This document shows positions 5,587-12,107 of a stretch of 12,107 nucleotides of DNA, piece after piece; position 1 is the first letter of the stretch; each line of letters opens with the position of its first letter. Below the pieces are notes generated by a model that was given only the letters and a program-made list of their open reading frames with translations, was not told the DNA's origin and did not search any database. Made by a program: the position numbers and the translations under genes. This DNA is from Rickettsiales bacterium (lineage in GTDB: Bacteria > Pseudomonadota > Alphaproteobacteria > Rickettsiales > UBA1997): the NCBI GenBank assembly GCA_947487845.1, contig CANKYC010000033.1, forward strand, positions 1 through 12,107. Direction: 5' to 3'.

Positions 5587-6528
5587 ATGAAAAAATCTCC
5601 AAACAAATTTCGCAGCGCTTTTTCTTTATTAGAAATTTCCATAACTTTAATAATTGTTGGCGTAATTCTCGTTGTTATCCTAAGTTCTTCTTCGATTTAT
5701 TCTAATTACAAATTAGAAACCGCCAGAAATTTTACCGCATCTTCCGATGTTTCATCAATACAAGGTCTGATTTTATGGCTTGATGCCACGGCCGAAAAAA
5801 GCTTTAATTATAACGAGCGAGAAGATAATGGCGCGATTAGCGCTTGGTTCGATACTAATCCAACCGCAAATGCAAACAACGCCGCCCAAAGCAGCGCGGC
5901 GGCAAGGCCACTATATATAACTGATGCAATCAATAATTTACCAGCGCTGAAATTTGATGGTATCAATGATTTTCTTAGACTTTCAAGCTATAAAGCCAGC
6001 TTTAATGACGCTCCCGAAACTGCGAATAATTTTACAATTTTTGTCGTCGCCAAACCCAACGCCACCGATTCTCTTTCAATCGAAAGCACATCGGGAACAG
6101 CGGGAACAACAACTCCTGGTAAAAAATATCTTTTATATCCAGAAAATGGAGGCACTATTTATTCCAAGGTATATGCTGCGGGCAGTGGAATTGCGATGGG
6201 AACAAATGGAATTTCAGTTTACGAACATTTTGCATACAACTTGCCGCCAGTTTTAGTTTATGCAACCAGCGCAACCAGTCCCACAATTATTGAAGTTGAT
6301 TATACTAACAAAGTTCCTTCTCTTTATATTAATGGCGCCTTAGTTCGCAAAACTGCGCAAGGTCCAACTAATTATGTTTTTCCAACTTTTCGTATTGGAG
6401 GTGGTCAATATGGTTATTATTCTGGATATATTGCGGAAATCATTATTTATAATCGGGTTTTACTAGATGATGAAAGAGAATCTGTGGCGAAATATTTAAG
6501 CAAAAAATGGGGGATTAGGTTGAGTTAG
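5587..6528 (+). CDS. Prepilin-like protein with LamG/concanavalin A-like domain
   Basis: The 313-aa protein starts with a type IV prepilin-like segment: a short basic leader (residues 1-11, MKKSPNKFRSA) and then FSLLEISITLIIVGVILVVIL. Cleavage would fall between Ala11 and Phe12, leaving Glu16 at the conserved +5 position; Ala replaces the more usual Gly at -1. Residues about 56-313 look like a jellyroll of the LamG/concanavalin A-like fold: GLILWLDA, LPALKFDGINDFLRL, FTIFVVAKP and YINGALVR. The typical C-terminal string is FRIGGG...GYIAEIIIYNRVL, followed by 'DERESVAKYLSKKWGI'. Such domains often bind carbohydrate, but no ligand can be inferred. It lies 67 bp after bioA on the same strand, and no other pilus gene is present. 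It could be a minor pseudopilin using a secretion or pilus machine encoded elsewhere, or simply a membrane-anchored lectin-like protein. Confidence 0.8.
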   Translation: MKKSPNKFRSAFSLLEISITLIIVGVILVVILSSSSIYSNYKLETARNFTASSDVSSIQGLILWLDATAEKSFNYNEREDNGAISAWFDTNPTANANNAAQSSAAARPLYITDAINNLPALKFDGINDFLRLSSYKASFNDAPETANNFTIFVVAKPNATDSLSIESTSGTAGTTTPGKKYLLYPENGGTIYSKVYAAGSGIAMGTNGISVYEHFAYNLPPVLVYATSATSPTIIEVDYTNKVPSLYINGALVRKTAQGPTNYVFPTFRIGGGQYGYYSGYIAEIIIYNRVLLDDERESVAKYLSKKWGIRLS

Positions 6529-6608
6529 GATTGGAGTTTAATTATGCCCATTTTTTGAGCAAATTTTTACCAAAAAGACAAAGTTAGGCGCTATCAAGAG
6601 GTGTAATT

Positions 6609-6637
6609 AACAAATTTTTCCTTAAAAATCTTTTGTT
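6609..6637. terminator. AT-rich hairpin between convergent genes, possible bidirectional terminator
   Basis: AACAA (6609-6613) pairs with TTGTT (6633-6637), and ATTTTT (6614-6619) pairs with AAAAAT (6624-6629), leaving a CCTT loop and a 3-nt bulge. It sits in the 184-bp gap between the convergent prepilin-like gene and the acyl-CoA synthetase gene. A second small inverted repeat, TTTGGT-ATA-ACCAAA, is at 6660-6674. Stems are AT-rich and weak, and nothing else is recognisable in this gap. Confidence 0.28.
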
Positions 6638-6712
6638 CGCTGGAAATATAAATTTGTGTTTTGGTATAACCAAATGAAATCTATGCTGGCTTGAGGCGGT
6701 GACGAAAATTAG

Positions 6713-8458
6713 TTATTCCTTATAAAACTCTTCAATCACTTCATTATATTTTTCTTCCAAGACATTTCTTTTTAATTTCATCGAAGGCGTAATGTCGCCG
6801 GACTCGATGGAGATTTGATTTGAAGAGATGAAAAATTTTTGAATTTGTTGCCAGTGATCAAGATTTTTATTCATTTCATCGATATTTTTCTGCACAAAAT
6901 TATGCAAATTTTTCGACTTTAAAAAAGCTTCATCATTGCCGTCAAAACCAAATCTGGCTTTAGTTTTTTTCAAAAGATCGAAATCTGGAAATAACAAAAC
7001 CGAAACAAATCTTCTTCCTTCCGCAACCACAACTGCGCCAGCTAAAAATCCAAGGCGCTGCATTAATTGATGTTCTAGCGGAATTGGACTTACATATTTA
7101 CCGTTGGCAGTTTTAAAAATTTCTTTTTTACGGCCGATAATTTTTATATAACCTGCCGCATCAATTTTGGCCAAATCACCGGTATGAAGCCAACCTTTAA
7201 CGATAACTTCTGCCGTTTTATCCGGCTGTCCGTGATAGCCGCGCATAATATTGGGGCCGCGCGCGAGCAATTCGCCATCGCGAGCAATTCTTAATTCAAC
7301 CGAAGGAAAAGCTTTACCAACAGTTCCGAATTTATAATTTCTTTGGCAATTCGCAGTTAAAACTGGCGAACTTTCAGTCATGCCATAACCGCAATATATT
7401 TTAATTCCAACATTTTGATAAAAACGCTCTAAATCTTCTGATAGCGCAGCTCCGCCGCAAATTATCATTCGTATATTTCCACCCAAAGCAGCGCGGAATT
7501 TTTTGTAAATTAATGTGTCAAAAATAGCGTCAAAAATGTTAGGAAAAGTTTTTACATTTTTGCTTAAAGCGCGTTTCAAAGCAATTTTGCCGATAATTTT
7601 TTTGAAAAAATTTCCAGAATTAATTCCATCTTCAATTCCGATAAAAACTTTTTCTAAAACTCGCGGAACTACTGTCATCAAGTTTGGCTGGATTTCTTTT
7701 AAAAGCTTTGCGACATTTTTTACATCATCAGCAAAATGAATTGAAATGCCGCGCGTTATATAAAACATCATCACCATGCGCTCAAAAATATGAGCTAAAG
7801 GCAGGAAAGACAAAGCGATATCTTCTTTGGGAAGTGGAAAAAATGTTGCGGTATCTTTAATTTGCGAAACCAGATTTTGATGAGTCAATTCAATGCCTTT
7901 CGGTCTTCCGGTACTTCCTGAAGTGTAAATTATTGTTGCCAGATCTTGCGGATCGGTTTTTTTAACTAAGCTTTCAAAATCATATTTTTCATCTTGCGCA
8001 GCCTGTTTTCCTAATTCCATCACATCTTCAAAACTAATCGTATCTTTGGTTTTAAAACCGTAAGTAATAATTTTTACATCAATATTTTCTTTTTTTGCCG
8101 TTTCGCAAAATTCACGATTATCGGTAAAAACATATTTCACATCAGAGTCAGAAATTTCATAAAGTAGATTTTCTTTTGAGATGTTGAAAAAAATTGGAAC
8201 TGTTATCGCGCCCGCTAAAATAGAGCCCAAATCAACAATTAACCAAATCGGATTTTGATAAGAAAAATTGGCAATCCTTTGGTTTTTGCGAATTCCTAAT
8301 TCACGCAAACCGCAAGCAAAATGAAAACAATCTTCTTTAAATTTTTGATTAGAAAAACTGCGAACTTGACCATCTTCCTTAAAATTAAAAGCTTTTGGGT
8401 TATTGTGTTTAGCGGCTTGAAATGAAATTAATTCGGCAAGAGTTAAGAAATTTTTCAT
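6713..8458 (-). CDS. AMP-forming long-chain acyl-CoA synthetase
   Basis: This is an ANL-superfamily enzyme that activates a fatty acid with ATP and joins it to coenzyme A, probably at the inner membrane. The 581-aa protein has every core motif: P-loop IIYTSGSTGRPKGIELTH (176-193), LPLAHIFERM (219-228, typical of the FadD15/Faa long-chain branch), GYGMTESSP (357-365), GWLHTGDLA (422-430), hinge GRKKE (442-446) and the C-terminal NGKYVSPIPLE (452-462), which probably supplies the catalytic lysine. Chain length cannot be read from sequence, and no other beta-oxidation gene is nearby. Its ATG directly abuts the stop of the M48 protease gene (TAAATG on the minus strand), so the two probably form an operon with the protease first. 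The gene symbol is left open because fadD-like paralogues are common. Confidence 0.9.
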   Translation of the reverse strand: MKNFLTLAELISFQAAKHNNPKAFNFKEDGQVRSFSNQKFKEDCFHFACGLRELGIRKNQRIANFSYQNPIWLIVDLGSILAGAITVPIFFNISKENLLYEISDSDVKYVFTDNREFCETAKKENIDVKIITYGFKTKDTISFEDVMELGKQAAQDEKYDFESLVKKTDPQDLATIIYTSGSTGRPKGIELTHQNLVSQIKDTATFFPLPKEDIALSFLPLAHIFERMVMMFYITRGISIHFADDVKNVAKLLKEIQPNLMTVVPRVLEKVFIGIEDGINSGNFFKKIIGKIALKRALSKNVKTFPNIFDAIFDTLIYKKFRAALGGNIRMIICGGAALSEDLERFYQNVGIKIYCGYGMTESSPVLTANCQRNYKFGTVGKAFPSVELRIARDGELLARGPNIMRGYHGQPDKTAEVIVKGWLHTGDLAKIDAAGYIKIIGRKKEIFKTANGKYVSPIPLEHQLMQRLGFLAGAVVVAEGRRFVSVLLFPDFDLLKKTKARFGFDGNDEAFLKSKNLHNFVQKNIDEMNKNLDHWQQIQKFFISSNQISIESGDITPSMKLKRNVLEEKYNEVIEEFYKE

Positions 8459-9577
8459 TTAAAAAAATTGTGAAATTAAGCGCCACAACATCGCGAGTTT
8501 ACGGTTGAGAACCTCATGATTATTGAGGTAAAGACGCAAATAATGATCAATATGCGCTTGCTTAGCGAAATAAAGACAAACTACTATCAAAAACATTAGC
8601 GAGAAATAATTAGAAAGCGCATCAAAAAATCCGGGACGCACAATTTCGTCGGCGATTTTTATTTGTTCAACTTTTTTCATTCTGCTTTTGGTTCGCGGAT
8701 GAGTTGAAAAAAGTGTGAAATAGCCACTTTCACCAAGCATTGACAAAGCAACAACCATGTTGCGCCCGCCAAATGCTTTTGCTGATTGACGATCGCAGCG
8801 ATATTCAATTGAGCGTGAAATGAAGCGGCGCAAAAATTCATATAAATTATAAACTACAAAACGATTAAAAGCGGTGATTACTAAATTTAAAATCCAGTAA
8901 GTTTTGCGCATTGTATAAACTGAAGTTTCGCTTCCAATCGGCATCATTCTAGCGCCGCGAATGATTAAGCTGAAAATAAAATATAAAATTGTTGAAACGA
9001 AATTAGTAACTTTTTGATTAGTTAAAATTAGAAAAGTCGGGAGAAAATCTTTATTTACTAAATGCGACATTTCATGGCCAATTACACTACGAAGTGCATA
9101 TAAAAACTGTTTCGGATCTGGGCATTCGGTTAAATAATGATTGATTAAACCTTTAGTTAAAACAATAGCTTTGCTGCCTAAACTGCTAATTGCGTAAGCG
9201 TTAATTTCATCGGTATTTTTAATATAAAGCTTCACGCTTTTTTCGCCAAATTTGCTTTTTACCTGACTAAAAAGCTCAGTTAAAAAATCATAATCTTTTA
9301 TTTTTTCATAACGCGCGCATCCTTTAAGCGAGCTTTTAACCGAGAATCCAAAAAGAAAATCCAACGCCAAATAAAGCAGCATTAAAAAGCTAACCAAAAA
9401 GCAAATGAACAGAAAAACAAATTTCACTCTTTGAAAAAGATCGTTTTCAATAACAATTGTGTTATTATTAAATTGTACAAAAGGCACGATTACAGCCAAT
9501 ACTGGCGAGGCTAGAATCACGATGTTGAAAATAGTTACAACGTAAACAAGAATAAGGCTTATCGGTTTAGCAAACAT
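8459..9577 (-). CDS. M48 family membrane zinc metalloprotease (HtpX/Ste24-like)
   Basis: This is a 372-aa integral membrane protease of peptidase family M48. The zinc motif HEMSH is at residues 168-172 (VIGHEMSHLVNKD), and the third ligand is probably Glu258 in RSIEYRCDRQSAKAFGG, the usual ExxxD segment. The late STHPRTKSRMKKVEQI string (291-306) is also a family hallmark. Hydrophobic segments lie at about 8-34, 52-77, 190-207 and 322-338. HtpX of E. coli is about 293 aa; this protein is longer, with an extra loop between the HExxH helix and the ExxxD motif and a 60-residue C-terminal part that includes another membrane segment. Relatives degrade misfolded or oxidised membrane proteins, but the substrate here is unknown. 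It heads a probable two-gene operon with the acyl-CoA synthetase and is divergent from kdsA. Confidence 0.88.
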   Translation of the reverse strand: MFAKPISLILVYVVTIFNIVILASPVLAVIVPFVQFNNNTIVIENDLFQRVKFVFLFICFLVSFLMLLYLALDFLFGFSVKSSLKGCARYEKIKDYDFLTELFSQVKSKFGEKSVKLYIKNTDEINAYAISSLGSKAIVLTKGLINHYLTECPDPKQFLYALRSVIGHEMSHLVNKDFLPTFLILTNQKVTNFVSTILYFIFSLIIRGARMMPIGSETSVYTMRKTYWILNLVITAFNRFVVYNLYEFLRRFISRSIEYRCDRQSAKAFGGRNMVVALSMLGESGYFTLFSTHPRTKSRMKKVEQIKIADEIVRPGFFDALSNYFSLMFLIVVCLYFAKQAHIDHYLRLYLNNHEVLNRKLAMLWRLISQFF

Positions 9578-9615
9578 TTTTAGAAGTTTTTAAAAAGGAA
9601 ATATTGATTTGAATT

Positions 9616-9647
9616 TTGACAAAAGGGAATTACTAAAAACATCTAAA
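9616..9647 (+). promoter_or_regulatory. Possible kdsA promoter elements
   Basis: In the 102-bp divergent gap between the M48 gene and kdsA there is a perfect TTGACA at 9616-9621. The best -10-like match, TCTAAA at 9642-9647, is 20 nt away, which is too wide for a good sigma-70 promoter. TTGAAT (9609-9614) with TACTAA (9631-9636) at 16 nt is an alternative with weaker boxes. No clear promoter is seen on the other strand. Confidence 0.22.
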
Positions 9648-9679
9648 ACTTTCAATTTATTTAATTTTTTAAAATAAAT

Positions 9680-10504
9680 ATGCGCACCATTCAGGTAAAA
9701 AATCTTAAAATTGCCAATAATCTTCCTTTCACTTTAATCGCCGGTCCATGCCAAACTGAATCGATGGATCACAGTTTGATGATAGCGAGCAATATTAAAA
9801 GAATTTGCGATTCATTAAAAATTAATTTTATTTACAAATCGTCCTTCGACAAAGCCAATAGATCAAGCATTGGCGGCGAACGCGGCGCTGGATTAGAAAA
9901 AACTTTACCAATTTTTGCCGAAGTAAAAAAACAATTTGGCTGCCCGATTATTACCGACATTCACAATGAAGAACATTGCCGAATTTTGGCGAATGTTGAT
10001 GAAGTTGATATTTTACAAATTCCCGCATTCTTGTGTCGCCAAACTGATTTGCTTGAAGCCGCAGCCAAAACTGGCAAAGTAATTAACATTAAAAAAGGTC
10101 AATTTTTAGCGCCTTGGGATGCCGCAAATATTGTCAAAAAAATGGATCACTTCGGAAATCAAAATGTAATGTTAACCGAACGCGGCGTAAGCTTTGGCTA
10201 TAACACTTTAGTTTCCGATATGCGCAGCTTGCCAATCATGGCAAAAACTGGTTGTCCCGTTGTATTTGATGCAACTCATTCGGTTCAACAACCCGGTGGA
10301 CTTGGTGGCGCAAGCGGCGGCCAACGCGAATTCGTTGAAACTTTAGCCTGCGCCGCCGTTGCGGTTGGAGTTGCTGCGGTGTTTATGGAAGTTCACCAAG
10401 ACCCTGACAACGCGCCATCTGATGGCCCTTGTATGGTGAGATTGGATAATTTGGAAAAACTTTTAACTAAAATGAAAAAATTCGACGAAATTGCGAAAGC
10501 TTAA
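9680..10504 (+). CDS. kdsA: 3-deoxy-8-phosphooctulonate (KDO8P) synthase
   Basis: KdsA condenses phosphoenolpyruvate and arabinose-5-phosphate to Kdo-8-phosphate, the first committed step towards the Kdo sugar of LPS. The 274-aa protein is full length. Motifs seen are IAGPCQTES near residues 21-29, IYKSSFDKANRSS, CPIITDIHNEEHC, DILQIPAFLCRQTDLL, KKGQFLAPWDAANIV, ERGVSFGYNTLVSDMRSLP, VVFDATHSVQQPGG and the C-terminal MEVHQDPDNAPSDGP. The Cys in AGPC, together with KGQFLAP rather than KPQFLSP, points to the metal-dependent class of KdsA. DAHP synthase is a distant relative but lacks these strings. Only 15 bp separate it from the response-regulator gene, so they are probably one operon. Confidence 0.96.
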   Translation: MRTIQVKNLKIANNLPFTLIAGPCQTESMDHSLMIASNIKRICDSLKINFIYKSSFDKANRSSIGGERGAGLEKTLPIFAEVKKQFGCPIITDIHNEEHCRILANVDEVDILQIPAFLCRQTDLLEAAAKTGKVINIKKGQFLAPWDAANIVKKMDHFGNQNVMLTERGVSFGYNTLVSDMRSLPIMAKTGCPVVFDATHSVQQPGGLGGASGGQREFVETLACAAVAVGVAAVFMEVHQDPDNAPSDGPCMVRLDNLEKLLTKMKKFDEIAKA

Positions 10505-10519
10505 CAACCAACAAAAATC

Positions 10520-11197
10520 ATGACTAAAAAACTGCATCATATTTTAGTAATCGACGACGATACGCGTCTTCGCACTTTGCTCGGTCGCTTTCTTGAAGAA
10601 AATGGTTTTCAAGTTTCTCTCGCCAAAGACACCGATGAAGCTAAAAAAATGATTCAGGAATTAATGTTCGACCTGCTGATTGTTGACGTGATGTTGCCCA
10701 ATGAAAATGGCGTTGATTTCACAGCTGACTTGCGAAAATTTTCAAAAATTCCAGTAATCATGCTAACCGCGCGCGGCGAATTTGATGATCGCATTAAAGG
10801 TTTGGAAGCCGGCGCTGACGACTATTTACAAAAACCTTTCGAGCCAAAAGAATTACTTCTTCGCATTAATAATATCTTGAAACGCATGAGCGTAACTCAA
10901 GACCCAAAAAACATCTGCTGCTTTGGCGAATTCACTTTTAACCTCGCCGAATCACGCTTAAAAAAAGGCGAAGAATTTATCCACATAACTGATTCGGAAG
11001 CGAAAATTTTAAATATTTTATGCAAAGAAAAGGGTAATTCCGTAAGCCGCGAAAAACTTTCCGCGCTTTGCGGCGGAATTGACGATAGAAGCATCGACGT
11101 GCAAATCACGCGCCTTAGAAAAAAAATCGAAACCAACCCCAAACAGCCGCATTACCTACAAACTGTAAGAAATCACGGTTATGTGATTTATGGTTAA
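10520..11197 (+). CDS. OmpR/PhoB-type response regulator
   Basis: This is a two-domain DNA-binding response regulator of 225 aa. The receiver domain (about 7-120) has the acidic pocket Asp12-Asp13-Asp14 (VIDDD), phospho-acceptor Asp56 in LLIVDVMLPNENG, Thr83 in VIMLTARGE and Lys105 in DDYLQKPFEPKEL, so it should be phosphorylatable. The C-terminal part (about 128-225) is a winged helix of the OmpR type, with LTDSEAKIL-like text (ITDSEAKILNILCKEKG), the recognition-helix region 'DDRSIDVQITRLRKKIE' and the closing wing YLQTVRNHGYVIY. It resembles alphaproteobacterial OmpR-like regulators. No histidine kinase follows; the next gene is a membrane KAP-type NTPase whose ATG lies within the last 8 bp of this gene. 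Its targets cannot be inferred. Confidence 0.93.
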   Translation: MTKKLHHILVIDDDTRLRTLLGRFLEENGFQVSLAKDTDEAKKMIQELMFDLLIVDVMLPNENGVDFTADLRKFSKIPVIMLTARGEFDDRIKGLEAGADDYLQKPFEPKELLLRINNILKRMSVTQDPKNICCFGEFTFNLAESRLKKGEEFIHITDSEAKILNILCKEKGNSVSREKLSALCGGIDDRSIDVQITRLRKKIETNPKQPHYLQTVRNHGYVIYG

Positions 11198-12107
11198 ATT
11201 AATTTTGGCGGCAATTTTTGCCTGCTTTATTGAAATAATTTGGAAAATTTTTTTTGAAGAAAAAATCACCTTATTTTTTGACAAAAATCCCGATAAAAAT
11301 CCTTCGCAGATTTTGCTTGTTTCGCTTGGCGTTGTAGCTCTTGCTGCTTTTTATTTATTATTTTCAGCCCTCAAAAAAGAATTTGAAAAAGCTAATCTAA
11401 GCCAACGAACCTCTTATTTAGATTTTGTTTTTTGCACTTCGTATTTTTTGTTCGCGATTTTGTTAATTGATTTTAACTTAGATCAGAAAGGCTTGACGCT
11501 GTTTTGCGCGACTTTGATCTGCATTTTAATTATCATCTTTTTTTGTTTAGAAATTTTCACCAAACCACTAAATCCAAAAAGCCTTAGTCGCAGATTCGCC
11601 CCAAATTCTTTAAGCAAAAAAGACGACAATATTGGCTTCGCCGAAGCTGCCGAAAATGCCATAAAATCAATTTTAGATTTAAAAAATTATGTCAGCGTTG
11701 TCGCCTTAAATGGCGGCTATGGCGAAGGAAAATCTTCTTACGCTCGCATGATTATTGAAGCCGTTGGCGCAGAAAAATCACTTTACAGCTACATTTCACT
11801 CACCGAAACCAACGCTACCAACGACTTTTCCAAGCTATTTGCCAAGCGTTGGTTTGAAGCCTTAAACGAAAGATATCCAACCATCAACATTGCGCCTCAT
11901 GTTGCGTCACTTGAGGCAATTCTGCGCGAATCAACAAATCACTCGGCGCTGGTGTCAGCAATATCGCAAATTTTGGTGAAGCTAAATTTTGGTTTAAGCA
12001 AAACAGTTGCAAAATTTTGGGATTTAAACGCGTTAAAAAAAGAAGAAGGAAAGGAAATTTTCGTTCCCAACTCAACCGCCGCAATGTTTAACCACATTCC
12101 AGAAATC
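11190..12107 (+). CDS. Partial membrane-anchored KAP-type P-loop NTPase (N-terminal 306 codons)
   Basis: The ATG at 11190 overlaps the response-regulator stop by 8 bp, and the frame is open for exactly 306 codons to the window edge. Four hydrophobic segments occupy about residues 4-22, 40-60, 76-95 and 102-123. A basic linker and then a domain starting DDNIGFAEAAENAIKSI (145-161) follow, with Walker A GGYGEGKSS at 175-183. The 'D-x-x-G-F-x-x-A' box some 25 residues before a G-x-Y/W-G-x-G-K-S-S P-loop is the layout of KAP family NTPases. Walker B and everything after are outside the window, so neither ATPase competence nor effector domains can be judged. Some membrane KAP NTPases (Tmn, and QatA among KAP relatives) act in phage defence, but others do not. 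A histidine kinase is excluded for the visible part, as no H-box is seen. Confidence 0.75.
   Translation, partial: MVKLILAAIFACFIEIIWKIFFEEKITLFFDKNPDKNPSQILLVSLGVVALAAFYLLFSALKKEFEKANLSQRTSYLDFVFCTSYFLFAILLIDFNLDQKGLTLFCATLICILIIIFFCLEIFTKPLNPKSLSRRFAPNSLSKKDDNIGFAEAAENAIKSILDLKNYVSVVALNGGYGEGKSSYARMIIEAVGAEKSLYSYISLTETNATNDFSKLFAKRWFEALNERYPTINIAPHVASLEAILRESTNHSALVSAISQILVKLNFGLSKTVAKFWDLNALKKEEGKEIFVPNSTAAMFNHIPEI

Noticed and set aside
11884..12084. Minus-strand open frame near the right edge
   Set aside because: It is antisense to the KAP-type NTPase frame, which is open for 306 codons with membrane segments and a Walker A motif.
11190..12107. Histidine kinase partner of the response regulator
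   Set aside because: Multiple membrane helices after an OmpR-type regulator first suggested an EnvZ-like kinase, but the downstream domain shows a GxYGxGKSS P-loop and no H-box or HAMP-like segment.

Overview
The window is AT-rich, tightly packed chromosomal DNA of a Gram-negative bacterium. The outer-membrane genes (lptA, lptB, bamD, kdsA) establish the diderm envelope. The low GC, the lptA-lptB pairing and the general gene style suggest an AT-rich alphaproteobacterium (Rickettsiales/Holosporales-like or a related small-genome lineage), but this is an inference and nothing here fixes the taxonomy. No gene has a recognisable Shine-Dalgarno sequence; starts sit behind A/T-rich leaders, abut the previous stop (TAAATG), or overlap the gene before.

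Layout. (1) 2-169, +: C-terminal end of a small unrecognised protein with a faint YceK-like motif. (2) 219-1536, -: lptA-lptB, the periplasmic bridge and ATPase of the LPS exporter. (3) 1496-3322, +: a secreted or anchored DUF192 protein and hisD, read away from lptA, with the 5' ends of lptA and the DUF192 gene apparently overlapping by about 41 bp. (4) 3346-3526: a GC-rich MITE-like element with perfect 34-bp terminal inverted repeats and three direct copies of a 35-bp unit. (5) 3560-5519, +: bamD overlapping bioA. (6) 5587-6528, +: a prepilin-like protein with a laminin-G/concanavalin-like domain. (7) 6713-9577, -: an M48 membrane metalloprotease followed directly by a long-chain acyl-CoA synthetase. 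(8) 9680-12107, +: kdsA, an OmpR-type response regulator without a visible kinase, and, overlapping its stop, a four-helix membrane protein with a KAP-type P-loop that runs off the window.

How it fits together. KdsA makes the Kdo precursor of LPS, LptA/LptB export LPS, BamD assembles outer-membrane proteins (including the LPS receptor LptD), and the acyl-CoA synthetase and M48 protease plausibly serve membrane lipid use and quality control. HisD and BioA are single steps of histidine and biotin synthesis with no pathway partners here. The least ordinary parts are the inverted-repeat element, the response regulator-KAP NTPase pair at the right edge, the prepilin-LamG protein, and the overlapping divergent lptA/DUF192 starts. 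All stretches without a gene are under 300 bp.
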